From: Bacillota bacterium
GTDB taxonomy: Bacteria; Bacillota; Clostridia; Peptostreptococcales; Anaerovoracaceae
Direction of reading: 5' to 3'
Length of the DNA: 50,753 nt
NCBI GenBank assembly: GCA_029008005.1
Contig: JAQXIX010000019.1
Span: 1 to 50,753 of the forward strand
A program made the position numbers and the translations under genes. A model generated the notes under the pieces. The model did no database searches, had not been told where the DNA came from, and saw nothing but the letters and a program-made list of their open reading frames with translations. Numbering within the stretch: position 1 is the first letter of the stretch; each line of letters opens with the position of its first letter. Positions 7,202 to 15,552 of this stretch are shown piece by piece.

Positions 7202-9022
7202 TTAATTTTCATCATGAACAAACTGGCTGTTATACAGCCTGCTGTATACTCCGCCTTTCTCGAGAAGTTCCTTGTGGTTCCCCTGTTCCACAATATTTCC
7301 GTTCTCCATAACGAGAATGTGGTCTGCATCTTTAATCGTTGATAAACGATGTGCTATTATGAAACATGTTCTGCCATGCATAAGGTTGTCCATAGCGTCC
7401 TGTATCATGCGCTCTGTTCTCGTATCTACAGAACTCGTTGCTTCATCGAGAATCAGAATAGGTGCATCTGCGAGAATCGCCCTGGCAATTGTAAGCAGCT
7501 GCTTCTGTCCCGCAGAAATGTTTGTTGCTTCTTCGTTGATTTCCATATCATAGCCTTTTTCCTGAGTTCGAATGAAATGATCAACGAATGCGGCCTTTGC
7601 AGCTGTCTCAACTTCTTCGTCAGTGGCATCCATTCTGCCATATCGTATATTATCTCTGACGGTTCCGCTGTTAAGCCAAGTATCCTGAAGAACCATACCG
7701 AAGCATTCTCTTAATTCCCGGCGCTTCATGTTTCTGACATCACATCCATCAATAAGAATTCTGCCCTTGTCCGGCTCGTAGAACCTCATAAGGAGCTTAA
7801 CTATCGTTGTCTTCCCCGCGCCTGTCGGTCCTACTATCGCCACTCTCTGGCCGGGGTGCGCAGTAAAGGAAAAGTCTCGTATTACCGGTTCATTTTCCTT
7901 GTACCCAAATTCTATGTTTTCGAAAGTAACTTCACCCTTCGGTTCATGTGCGAAAACTTCCGATTCCGGTGAATCGTCGATTTCTTCCTCCTCTGCCAGA
8001 ATCTCAAATACCCGTTCCGCAGCTGCTGCCGTCGACTGCAGCTGATTCGCAATATTCGCAACCTGCTGAACAGGCTGGTTGAAGCTTCTTACATATTGTA
8101 TAAAAGCCTGTATCTGTCCGATGGAAATGCTTCCCCTGATTGCGAGAAAACCTCCGAGCAGGCATACCATTACATATGCCAGATTTCCCACGAACTGAGT
8201 TGCCGGCATCATGAACCCTGAAAATGACTGGGATTTCCAAGCCGCTTCACAGAGTTTATCATTATATTCATCGAAATCCGCCTGTGAAATTTCTTCTCTG
8301 TTAAAAGCCTTGACAATATCATGTCCGGAATACATTTCTTCCACATGACCGTTAACGAGTCCCAGGTATTTCTGCTGATTGCGGAAGTGTTTCTGTGATT
8401 TTCCCACCACCGCCTTGATTATCAGCATAGACACAGGAATTACAAGCATAGCCGCCAGTGTCATAATAATGTTTATTCGCACCATCATGACAATTATCCC
8501 TACGAGAGTTACGGCAGATGTTATCATCTGCGTCAAATTGGCCGTCAATGTCTGATTAACTGTCTCTATGTCATTAATCATCCTGCTCTGAACTTCTCCG
8601 TAAGGAACTTTGTCAAAGTACTTAAGCGGCAGTCTGTCGATTTTTTCTGACAGTTCCTTTCTGATGGTATATATGATTTTTTGAGACACAATTGACATTA
8701 TCCAGCTTTGGGTCACACCGAACAGCCACGCTGCCAGATAAAGAGCAAGCAGTAGAATCAGTATATTCAAAAGCCGGTGATAATCAATGCTCCCCATACT
8801 GATTCCCTCAATTACTATATCTGTCGCACGTCCCAGAACTGTCGGTGATACTATTGTAAATACCGTACTTGCCACAGCCGCCACGAAAACAGCGAACACC
8901 GCCGGCTTGTATGGTTTCATGTAGCTGAACAGCTTCAGAATAGTACCCTTGAAATCCTGAGCCTTTTCTCCGGGCATCATACCGTGTCCCGGACCTCCGC
9001 CGCCTTTTTTACGTCCTGCCAT
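7202..9022 (-). CDS. ABC exporter half, catalytically complete subunit
   Basis: 606 residues: a six-helix exporter membrane domain (about 30-340) and an ATPase domain (about 370-600). Walker A is GPTGAGKTT, the signature is ISAGQKQ, Walker B is ILILDEATSSVD with the catalytic Glu, and the H-loop is AHRLSTI. The ATG at 9022 overlaps the stop of the preceding ABC gene (TGATG), with AAAGGAG upstream. With its partner it forms a heterodimeric exporter of the BmrCD/LmrCD/TM287-288 kind, associated in those families with drug or lipid efflux. A Gly-rich N-terminus (GGGGPGHGMM) is typical of this subunit class. Substrate unknown. Confidence 0.9.
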   Translation of the reverse strand: MAGRKKGGGGPGHGMMPGEKAQDFKGTILKLFSYMKPYKPAVFAVFVAAVASTVFTIVSPTVLGRATDIVIEGISMGSIDYHRLLNILILLLALYLAAWLFGVTQSWIMSIVSQKIIYTIRKELSEKIDRLPLKYFDKVPYGEVQSRMINDIETVNQTLTANLTQMITSAVTLVGIIVMMVRINIIMTLAAMLVIPVSMLIIKAVVGKSQKHFRNQQKYLGLVNGHVEEMYSGHDIVKAFNREEISQADFDEYNDKLCEAAWKSQSFSGFMMPATQFVGNLAYVMVCLLGGFLAIRGSISIGQIQAFIQYVRSFNQPVQQVANIANQLQSTAAAAERVFEILAEEEEIDDSPESEVFAHEPKGEVTFENIEFGYKENEPVIRDFSFTAHPGQRVAIVGPTGAGKTTIVKLLMRFYEPDKGRILIDGCDVRNMKRRELRECFGMVLQDTWLNSGTVRDNIRYGRMDATDEEVETAAKAAFVDHFIRTQEKGYDMEINEEATNISAGQKQLLTIARAILADAPILILDEATSSVDTRTERMIQDAMDNLMHGRTCFIIAHRLSTIKDADHILVMENGNIVEQGNHKELLEKGGVYSRLYNSQFVHDEN

Positions 9023-10770
9023 CAGCAATCACTCCTTTCCATCTCTTCTTCACTGAGCTGTGAAAGAGCAATTTCTCTGTACACCTCGCAGTTTTTCATA
9101 AGCTCGCGGTGAGTACCGCAGCCTGCAATTTCTCCTTCATCAAGAACAACGATTTTATCTGCACCGATAATCGTGTTGATTCTCTGTGCCACTATAATAA
9201 CAGTGCTTCCTGCAGCCTTTTTCTCAAGGGCTCTTCTGAGCGCCAGATCCGTACTGAAGTCAAGAGCGCTGAAGCTGTCATCAAAGATAAGTATCTCCGG
9301 CTTTTTAACGAGAGCTCTTGCGATGCACAGCCTTTGCTTCTGACCTCCCGAAACGTTAGTTCCGCCCTGTGAAATTTCTTCTTTCATTCCGTTAGGCTTG
9401 CTGCTTATGAATTCCATTGCCTGTGCCGTTTCAGCCGCATCTGCCAGTTCCTCTTCGGTCGCAGCTTCATTCCCGTATCTCAGGTTGCTTTCTATTGTTC
9501 CGCTAAACAGCGTCCCTTTCTGAGGAACAAGACCTATTTTGTTTCTCAGGTGTTCCTGCTTCATATCTCTTACATCTGTCCCGTCAACCAGCACGGCACC
9601 ATCTGTCACATCATAAAATCTCACTGCCAGATTCACCAGAGTTGACTTGCCGCTTCCCGTTCCTCCGATGATTGCCGTTGTCTGACCGGGTTCCGCCGTA
9701 AAATTAATGTTTTTTACAGCCGGCTCTCCGCTTTCCGAATATGCGAAAGTCACGTTTCTGAATTCAACTTTTCCACAGTTATGTTCTGTTTCTTCACATG
9801 CAGCATTCCCCTCCGGATCCTTTACCGCAAATTCCGTATCAAGTACCTCTCCAACTCTCTTTGCCGAAACTGCCGCTCTCGGAACCATTACGAATATCAT
9901 TGTCACGAACATAAACGACATTATCACGTGCATTGCATACTGAAGATATGCCAGCATATCACCTATCATAAGGCTGCCGGAATCTATAAGATGCGCACCT
10001 ACCCATACAATAAGAACTCCAACGGCACTCATAATGAACGACATGGTCGGCATCATAAATGACATGGCTTTGTTAACGAAAATGTACAGCTTAGTTAAAT
10101 CCTTATTGGCGAAATCGAATCTGTCCTGTTCATGTTTTTCTGTGGTGAAGGCTCTGATTACAAGAATTCCGCTTAAACGCTCCTTAATTATCAGATTGAT
10201 TTTATCCAGCTTCTCCTGCATTACCCTGAATCTCGGGAAAATAACGATAAAGCTGAAAATCATAAGACAAAGCACACATATCAGCGCCAGCACAACGGTC
10301 CACGAAAGAGACAGACTGGTGTTCAGCGCCATGTAAATCGCTCCCGCTCCCATTATCGGAGCAAAGAGCATTATCCTCAGCATCATAACTGTTGCCTGCT
10401 GTATCATCTGCATATCATTAGTAGTTCTCGTAATGAGGGAGGCTGTCGAAAAGCTGTCAAGTTCCTTAGACGAAAATCCCGTAACATGTCTGAACAGGTC
10501 GTGCCTTAAATCTCTCGTCGTTCTCGCCGCCGTTATTGAAGCGAAAACTCCTCCCGTCGTACTGAAAACCAGCGTAGCGGCTGCAACTGCTATCATAACT
10601 AGCCCTTCCCGTCTTATGTAGGAAAGATCTGATGCCACTATTCCATAATTTATTATATTTGACATCAGTTTGGGAAGTGCCAGTTCTCCCATTGCCTGTC
10701 CAAGCACCAGCAGGACCACTGCCAGCATAATCGGTATGTATTTCTTATAATATTTAGCAACTGTTTTCAC
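9022..10770 (-). CDS. ABC exporter half, subunit with degenerate ATPase site
   Basis: 582 residues with a GTG start at 10770. An exporter membrane domain (about 15-310) precedes an ATPase domain with Walker A GGTGSGKST, signature VSGGQKQRL and H-loop AQRIN in place of His (Gln). Walker B reads ILIFDDSFSALD, with Asp at the catalytic Glu position. Loss of both the Glu and the switch His is the pattern of the degenerate half in heterodimeric exporters, so this subunit likely binds ATP without hydrolysing it efficiently. It is translationally coupled to the complete half and follows a small membrane protein gene by 40 bp. Confidence 0.9.
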   Translation of the reverse strand: MKTVAKYYKKYIPIMLAVVLLVLGQAMGELALPKLMSNIINYGIVASDLSYIRREGLVMIAVAAATLVFSTTGGVFASITAARTTRDLRHDLFRHVTGFSSKELDSFSTASLITRTTNDMQMIQQATVMMLRIMLFAPIMGAGAIYMALNTSLSLSWTVVLALICVLCLMIFSFIVIFPRFRVMQEKLDKINLIIKERLSGILVIRAFTTEKHEQDRFDFANKDLTKLYIFVNKAMSFMMPTMSFIMSAVGVLIVWVGAHLIDSGSLMIGDMLAYLQYAMHVIMSFMFVTMIFVMVPRAAVSAKRVGEVLDTEFAVKDPEGNAACEETEHNCGKVEFRNVTFAYSESGEPAVKNINFTAEPGQTTAIIGGTGSGKSTLVNLAVRFYDVTDGAVLVDGTDVRDMKQEHLRNKIGLVPQKGTLFSGTIESNLRYGNEAATEEELADAAETAQAMEFISSKPNGMKEEISQGGTNVSGGQKQRLCIARALVKKPEILIFDDSFSALDFSTDLALRRALEKKAAGSTVIIVAQRINTIIGADKIVVLDEGEIAGCGTHRELMKNCEVYREIALSQLSEEEMERSDC

Positions 10771-10810
10771 TTAGCTTTCTCTCCTCCATTGCTTGTAAGT
10801 TTTTGTATGA

Positions 10811-11212
10811 TTACCTGCGTCTTCTCCTTACTGCATTTCTTATTGCCGTAAATATCGCACGAATAACCGCGAATACTGCGAAAATACACAGAAATCCCAT
10901 TATTCCCCAGGCAATGTCTGCCGATTCCATGCTGCCTGTTCCCGTCATTCTCTGTCCTATTTCAATGGCAAAGGCAATTACAATTATGAATGTGAACACA
11001 TAAAAAAACGTAATCACCATAACATTTCCCCTGGATGCAAGCCACTTGAAAACAGGATGCAGTACGAAAACCATGGCAAGTCCCAGCAAGCCCATTACTA
11101 TGAAATGAAGTTCCTTGTCCGAAAAATAGTATTCAAACTGATTGTTCAATGACAGTATAAAACTGTGAACCCGCGCTATCACCATAGCGAGACCGTATAA
11201 TAATGTTTCCAT
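10811..11212 (-). CDS. Unrecognised small membrane protein
   Basis: 133 residues. I do not recognise the family. Three clear hydrophobic segments (about 36-58, 64-88, 96-124), a weakly amphipathic N-terminal stretch, and a C-terminus ending in a run of arginines suggest a multi-pass inner-membrane protein with a cytoplasmic tail. AAGGAG lies 7 nt before the ATG and is inside a perfect hairpin (11218-11257). It heads a unit with the two ABC exporter genes, so it may be an accessory or a sensor of the exporter; this is context only. Confidence 0.65.
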   Translation of the reverse strand: METLLYGLAMVIARVHSFILSLNNQFEYYFSDKELHFIVMGLLGLAMVFVLHPVFKWLASRGNVMVITFFYVFTFIIVIAFAIEIGQRMTGTGSMESADIAWGIMGFLCIFAVFAVIRAIFTAIRNAVRRRRR

Positions 11213-11217
11213 ATAGT

Positions 11218-11257
11218 CACTCCTTGTATTTCTAGTATTTTATCATAACAAGGAATG
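11218..11257 (-). promoter_or_regulatory. Hairpin masking a ribosome-binding site
   Basis: On the minus strand CATTCCTTGT and ACAAGGAGTG form ten consecutive pairs (one G-U) around a 20-nt loop. The 3' arm contains AAGGAG, the ribosome site of the 10811-11212 gene, 7 nt before the ATG. Translation control is inferred from geometry. Confidence 0.5.
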
Positions 11258-11280
11258 CTGTTGATGTGGATTATGTGAAA

Positions 11281-11326
11281 GTCAACCAAAAAATAGGTTG
11301 ACAATTTTTTGTCTCAGGTTTACAAT
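11281..11326 (+). promoter_or_regulatory. birA-bioY promoter with overlapping operator-like repeats
   Basis: TTGACA (11298-11303), 17-nt spacer, TACAAT (11321-11326). GGTTGACAAT (11296-11305) and GGTTTACAAT (11317-11326) are direct repeats 21 bp apart covering both promoter boxes, and GTCAACC (11281-11287) is inverted relative to them. GGTTTACAA is the right half of the Firmicute BirA operator (TTGTAAACC-N14/15-GGTTTACAA), but the spacing here is not canonical. Repression by biotinyl-AMP-bound BirA is the natural reading. Confidence 0.65.
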
Positions 11327-11363
11327 CCATCTATGGTATTTCGATAATAAGAGGGAGTGTGTT

Positions 11364-12359
11364 ATGTCTGTTAAGGATTCGGTTCTCAAGATATTAAAAG
11401 AAAACAGCGGTTCATTTTTTTCCGGTGAGGAAATTTCGGAATCTCTGGGGGTTTCCAGAGCTGCAGTATGGAAATCCATAAACAGTCTGCGAAGCGAAGG
11501 ATATGTAATAGAAGCAGTTAAAAACAGAGGGTACATGATGCCTTCCGAAAAAGGCTTTATTACTTCAGACAGTCTGCGTTCCGCACTGTCTGCCCCTTAC
11601 AGAGATAACGAACTCTACGTATATGACTGCATCGATTCAACAAACATGGAAGCCCGCAGGCTTTTGCTTTCCGAAAAAGCTCCCGTTCACGGCGCCGTTG
11701 TAGTTTCAAATCAGCAGACTTCCGGGCGCGGCCGGCTGGGACGCAGCTTTTTTTCTCCCCAGAACGGATTGTATGTCAGCATTATCGTTCATCCGGACTT
11801 CGACATTAACAAGTCTACTCTTGCCACGGTCGCGGCGGCAGTTGCAACTGCCGATGCCATTGAGTCAGTCTGCGGACAGACACCGGTAATCAAATGGGTG
11901 AACGATGTATTGTGTGACAATAAAAAAGTCTGCGGAATTCTTACTGAAGCAACAACTGATTTCGAATCGGGACAGATAGAAAATCTTATTATCGGAATAG
12001 GTGTTAACACATCAACAGACAGTTTCCCCGAAGAGCTGTCCGAAATAGTCGGAGCAGTTCAGGGAGATTACTCTAAATCCGCTCTTGCAGCTCGAATTAT
12101 CGAAAATACTCTTGAAAACATTTCCGAGCTTTCGTCTCCGGATTCACCTTCTTTTATGGAATCCTACCGAAAGAGAAGTGTCGTTTTAGGCAAAACAGTA
12201 AAAGTTTACAAAGGTACCTACAGAAAAAATCCGGCAGAGGAGCTCGGCGGAATTACTGCCAAGGTCCTGTCCATTGATGATAACGGAGGTCTCGAAGTAA
12301 TTTATACCGACGGAAGTCGCGAAATTCTCACAACAGGTGAAATATCAATCAGACTATAA
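11364..12359 (+). CDS. birA: Biotin protein ligase and biotin operon repressor
   Basis: 331 residues from the ATG at 11364 (GGGAG 6 nt upstream); longer upstream readings run into the promoter. Residues 1-65 form a winged helix (FSGEEISESLGVSRAAVWKS), so this is the bifunctional class that represses biotin genes as well as biotinylating acyl carriers. The ligase core has the biotin/AMP loop SGRGRLGR, the KWVNDV motif (KWPND in most homologues) and CGILTEA. A C-terminal SH3-like domain follows (from about 285). It precedes bioY by 18 bp and probably controls its own operon through the repeats at 11281-11326. No biotin synthesis genes are visible, which points to uptake. Confidence 0.95.
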   Translation: MSVKDSVLKILKENSGSFFSGEEISESLGVSRAAVWKSINSLRSEGYVIEAVKNRGYMMPSEKGFITSDSLRSALSAPYRDNELYVYDCIDSTNMEARRLLLSEKAPVHGAVVVSNQQTSGRGRLGRSFFSPQNGLYVSIIVHPDFDINKSTLATVAAAVATADAIESVCGQTPVIKWVNDVLCDNKKVCGILTEATTDFESGQIENLIIGIGVNTSTDSFPEELSEIVGAVQGDYSKSALAARIIENTLENISELSSPDSPSFMESYRKRSVVLGKTVKVYKGTYRKNPAEELGGITAKVLSIDDNGGLEVIYTDGSREILTTGEISIRL

Positions 12360-12377
12360 CAGAATGGAGACTAAAAT

Positions 12378-12893
12378 ATGAAAGCGAAATATATAGCACT
12401 TTGTGGATTATTCGCTGCACTTGCTGCAGTATGTTCCTGGATAACAATTCCCCTCGGCTTCACACCTGTACCTGTAAATCTGGCAACTTTAGCCGTATTT
12501 CTGGCAGGCGGCCTGCTAGGAAAGAAATACGGACCTCTGAGCCTGCTGATTTATGTTCTTGTCGGCGCTGTAGGCGCTCCTGTTTTCGCAGGGTTCCAGG
12601 GAGGTGCCGGCGTTCTGGCGGGACCTACGGGAGGTTACATTATAGGTTACATCGCTGCTGCATTTATAATCGGACTCATTATAGAAAAAAACAGCAGATG
12701 GTATATATCTGCTGTTGGTATGGTGTGCGGACTTGCTGCATGTTACCTGCTGGGAACAGCCTGGTTCATGTTCAGCACAGGAACAGGACTCGCTCCTTCT
12801 CTTATGATGTGCGTAGTGCCGTTCCTTCCGGGCGACGGTCTTAAAATCGCCGCAGCGACATTTCTTGTTACCAGGCTGCGCCGCTTTATTTAA
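12378..12893 (+). CDS. bioY: Biotin transporter substrate-binding subunit BioY
   Basis: 171 residues with six predicted membrane segments. BioY is the S component of energy-coupling-factor transporters and captures biotin at the membrane; ATPase and T subunits are shared and not encoded here. Family motifs include LGFTPVPVNLATLAVFLAGG near 26-46, GAPVFAGFQGGAGVLAGPTGGY near 66-88, and the closing FLPGDGLKIAAA helix. GGAG is 8 nt before the ATG. It forms an operon with birA. Its stop is only 5 bp from the convergent pyrI stop and I see no terminator between them. Confidence 0.95.
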   Translation: MKAKYIALCGLFAALAAVCSWITIPLGFTPVPVNLATLAVFLAGGLLGKKYGPLSLLIYVLVGAVGAPVFAGFQGGAGVLAGPTGGYIIGYIAAAFIIGLIIEKNSRWYISAVGMVCGLAACYLLGTAWFMFSTGTGLAPSLMMCVVPFLPGDGLKIAAATFLVTRLRRFI

Positions 12894-12898
12894 GCCTG

Positions 12899-13312
12899 TT
12901 ATGCCTGTGCTTCGCAGTAGATGCATCTGTAGATTTTTTTCTCTCTGTCTACGAGCTGGAACACGTGAGGCAATTCCTGTTCTATCGTAGTGATACATCT
13001 CGGATTCTTGCACTTGATTACATCTGTGACTTTCTCAGGAAGTTCCAGATGTTTTCTTTTTGCAAGCTTACCGCCTTCGATGAAGTTTACTGTGATGCCC
13101 GGATCGATATATCCGATTGCATCCAGGTTAACATCTATCATCTTGTCAATCTTGATGATATCTTTCTTTCCCATCTTCGTGCTTTCTGCATTTTTGATGA
13201 TTGCAACCTGGCAATCCAGCTTTCCAAGCTGAAGCAGATTGTATATTTCCATTCCCTTGCCGGCCTTGATGTGGTCCAGTACTATACCGTCGTTAATTTT
13301 ACCTATAATCAT
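12899..13312 (-). CDS. pyrI: Aspartate carbamoyltransferase regulatory subunit
   Basis: 137 residues. PyrI binds nucleotide effectors at its N-terminal domain and holds catalytic PyrB trimers together through a zinc domain. The zinc ligands are visible as CKNPRC and CIYC in the C-terminal third, and the N-terminal nucleotide-binding region has GKINDGIVLDHIKAG. The gene starts directly after pyrB (stop and start adjacent) and is last in the operon. Presence of PyrI implies allosteric control of ATCase by CTP/ATP, an alternative to transcriptional control by PyrR. Confidence 0.95.
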   Translation of the reverse strand: MIIGKINDGIVLDHIKAGKGMEIYNLLQLGKLDCQVAIIKNAESTKMGKKDIIKIDKMIDVNLDAIGYIDPGITVNFIEGGKLAKRKHLELPEKVTDVIKCKNPRCITTIEQELPHVFQLVDREKKIYRCIYCEAQA

Positions 13313-14227
13313 TTATTTCACCTCCAAAAGCTTAAGAATAAGTGCCATTCTTATGAATTTACCGTATTTAACCTGTCTGAAATATGCAGCTCTGGGATCG
13401 TCATCCACTGCAACCGATATTTCGTTTACTCTAGGAAGCGGATGAAGGATTGACAAATCTTCCTTGGCGTTTTCAAGCTTATCCGGCGTGAGTATGTAGC
13501 TGTCCTTCAATCTCATATAGTCTTCTTCGTTGAAGAATCTTTCCTTCTGAACTCTTGTCATGTACAGAATGTCCAGTTCAGGCATTGATCCTTCAAGGTC
13601 AGTTGTTTCAACGTATTCGATTCCTTTTCTGTCGAGAACGTTTTCACGTACATAGCTTGGAATTCTCAGTTCTTCAGGTGCTATAAGCACAAATCTGATT
13701 CCTTCGTATCTTGACATTGCGTTAATCAGAGAGTGAACTGTTCTTCCGAACTTAAGGTCACCGCAAAGTCCGATAGTCAGGTTGTTAAGTCTGCCCTTTT
13801 CTCTTGAAATTGTAAGCAAGTCTGTGAGAGTCTGTGTAGGATGATTGTGTCCGCCGTCTCCTGCGTTGATGAGAGGTACTTCCGCTCTTCTTATTGCCGC
13901 AACAGGTGCACCTTCCTTAGGGTGGCGCATAGCGATAATATCAGCATATGCTCCAACTGTTCTTATTGTATCCGAAACACTTTCGCCTTTGGCTACAGAT
14001 GAGCTTGTTGCTTCCGAAAATCCCAGGACATTTCCGCCCAGCTCATACATTGCCGCTTCAAAGCTCAGTCTTGTTCTTGTTGACGGCTCATAAAACAGTG
14101 TTGCAAGCTTTTTGTTCTTGCATTTCTCGTTGTATTTCTCCGGATTATCGATAATGTCTCCGGCAACTGCAATCATTTCATCAATTTCCTGAACTGACAG
14201 ATCGTGAATGTCGATAAGATGTTTCAT
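13313..14227 (-). CDS. pyrB: Aspartate carbamoyltransferase catalytic subunit
   Basis: 304 residues. Condenses carbamoyl phosphate with aspartate to N-carbamoylaspartate. Carbamoyl phosphate binding loop STRTR is at 49-53, HPTQ at 129-132, and the aspartate-binding MTRVQKERF and HPLPRVNEI motifs follow, so all active-site segments are present. The ATG overlaps the pyrFE stop by one base (TAATG). Order pyrFE-pyrB-pyrI puts pathway step 2 at the end of the operon. Carbamoyl phosphate synthetase genes are not in this window. Confidence 0.97.
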   Translation of the reverse strand: MKHLIDIHDLSVQEIDEMIAVAGDIIDNPEKYNEKCKNKKLATLFYEPSTRTRLSFEAAMYELGGNVLGFSEATSSSVAKGESVSDTIRTVGAYADIIAMRHPKEGAPVAAIRRAEVPLINAGDGGHNHPTQTLTDLLTISREKGRLNNLTIGLCGDLKFGRTVHSLINAMSRYEGIRFVLIAPEELRIPSYVRENVLDRKGIEYVETTDLEGSMPELDILYMTRVQKERFFNEEDYMRLKDSYILTPDKLENAKEDLSILHPLPRVNEISVAVDDDPRAAYFRQVKYGKFIRMALILKLLEVK

Positions 14228-15552
14228 TATTTGTACGCCTCCCTTGGATTATTTATAAATTTTTTCAGTATTTCCATATGTTCTTCTTTAATGTAGCCTG
14301 TTCTGAGTGCTACCTGCGCTACTGTTTCGAAGTCAGTAAGACTGACATTCTTAACTCCTGCTTCCTCAAGCTTTTGCAGGCCTTCCTTCATGCCGTAAGT
14401 GAATATGCTTACGATTCCCAGAACCTCTGCTCCTGCCTCTTTAAGCGCTTCAACAGTCGTAATGGCGCTTCCTGCCGTTGAAATCAGATCTTCTACAACC
14501 ACTACCTTCTGACCCGGTTCAAGCTTGCCTTCGATTTTATTGTTTCTTCCGTGATCCTTGTTGCCTGATCTCACGTAGCCTGCAGGCATATTCATCAGGT
14601 GTCCGGCAATAGCTGCATGGGCGATTCCCGCTGTGCTTGTTCCCATAAGAACCTCTGCTTCAGGATATTCTCTCTTAACTGTTTCGGCTATGGCATTCTC
14701 AACTATGTCTCTGATGTGCGGGCTTGTAAGGATAAGTCTGTTGTCACAATAAACAGGGCTCTTGATTCCGCTTGCCCAGGTAAACGGTTCATCAGGCCTC
14801 AGGAATACCGCTCCTATTTCAAGGAGTCCTTCCGCTACTCTTTCTTTCATGTTTTCCCCCTTAAATTCTCTGCAGCATCTTTCGTAGGCTTCCAGTGGAT
14901 TGTCAGCCTTCGTAATGCTTCTTCCTACTACTATGTAATCCGAACCCAGCTCTCTGGCTTTCGCCGGTGTTGTAACTCTTTTCTGATCGTCTGCCGAGTC
15001 TCCGGCAAGTCTTACTCCCGGTGTTACGGTCAGGAAATTGTCTCCGCATGCTCTGTGGATTTTGCCTGCTTCCAGAGGTGAACATACTACTCCGTCTATT
15101 CCTGAAGCCGCTGTATTTTTCCCGTATTCTTCAACTACCTCTTCCAGGGAGCGGTTGATTAGAAGTTCTTCGCGCATCATGCGTTCGTCTGTAGATGTAA
15201 GCTGCGTTACAGCCAGAATAATCGGTCTGCTTCCGTCCTCTCTCGTCAGTCCTCTTACAGCTGCTTCCATCATCTTCTTTCCGCCGCCTGCATGAACGTT
15301 ACACATGTCAACATCCAGCTTCGAAAGAGATCTCATGGCCTTTTCCACGGTATTCGGTATATCATGGAGTTTCAGATCAAGAAATACCTTGTGTCCTCTG
15401 CCCTTCAGCTCTCTTACGATGTCTGGGCCGCAGCTGTAAAAAAGCTCCATGCCGATTTTTACAAATGGTTTTCTGTCGCCGAAGCGGTCGAGAAAGCTCA
15501 TCAGCTCTTCTCTGCCTGCGAAGTCACAGGCGATTATTACATCTCTACTCAT
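14227..15552 (-). CDS. pyrFE: Fused OMP decarboxylase - orotate phosphoribosyltransferase
   Basis: 441 residues in one frame, catalysing the last two steps to UMP. Residues 1-232 are a PyrF-type decarboxylase ([10 protein letters not shown] with the catalytic Asp-Lys-Asp set near 59-68; TPGVRLAG near 177). Residues from about 235 are a complete PyrE ([25 protein letters not shown] loop [14 protein letters not shown]). The domain order is the reverse of animal UMP synthase. The ATG at 15552 has AGGAGG 5 nt upstream; a GTG at 15558 overlaps that site. An internal ATG at 14850, with GGGGG 5 nt before it, sits exactly at the domain junction, so free PyrE (207 residues) may also be made. Confidence 0.93.
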   Translation of the reverse strand: MSRDVIIACDFAGREELMSFLDRFGDRKPFVKIGMELFYSCGPDIVRELKGRGHKVFLDLKLHDIPNTVEKAMRSLSKLDVDMCNVHAGGGKKMMEAAVRGLTREDGSRPIILAVTQLTSTDERMMREELLINRSLEEVVEEYGKNTAASGIDGVVCSPLEAGKIHRACGDNFLTVTPGVRLAGDSADDQKRVTTPAKARELGSDYIVVGRSITKADNPLEAYERCCREFKGENMKERVAEGLLEIGAVFLRPDEPFTWASGIKSPVYCDNRLILTSPHIRDIVENAIAETVKREYPEAEVLMGTSTAGIAHAAIAGHLMNMPAGYVRSGNKDHGRNNKIEGKLEPGQKVVVVEDLISTAGSAITTVEALKEAGAEVLGIVSIFTYGMKEGLQKLEEAGVKNVSLTDFETVAQVALRTGYIKEEHMEILKKFINNPREAYK

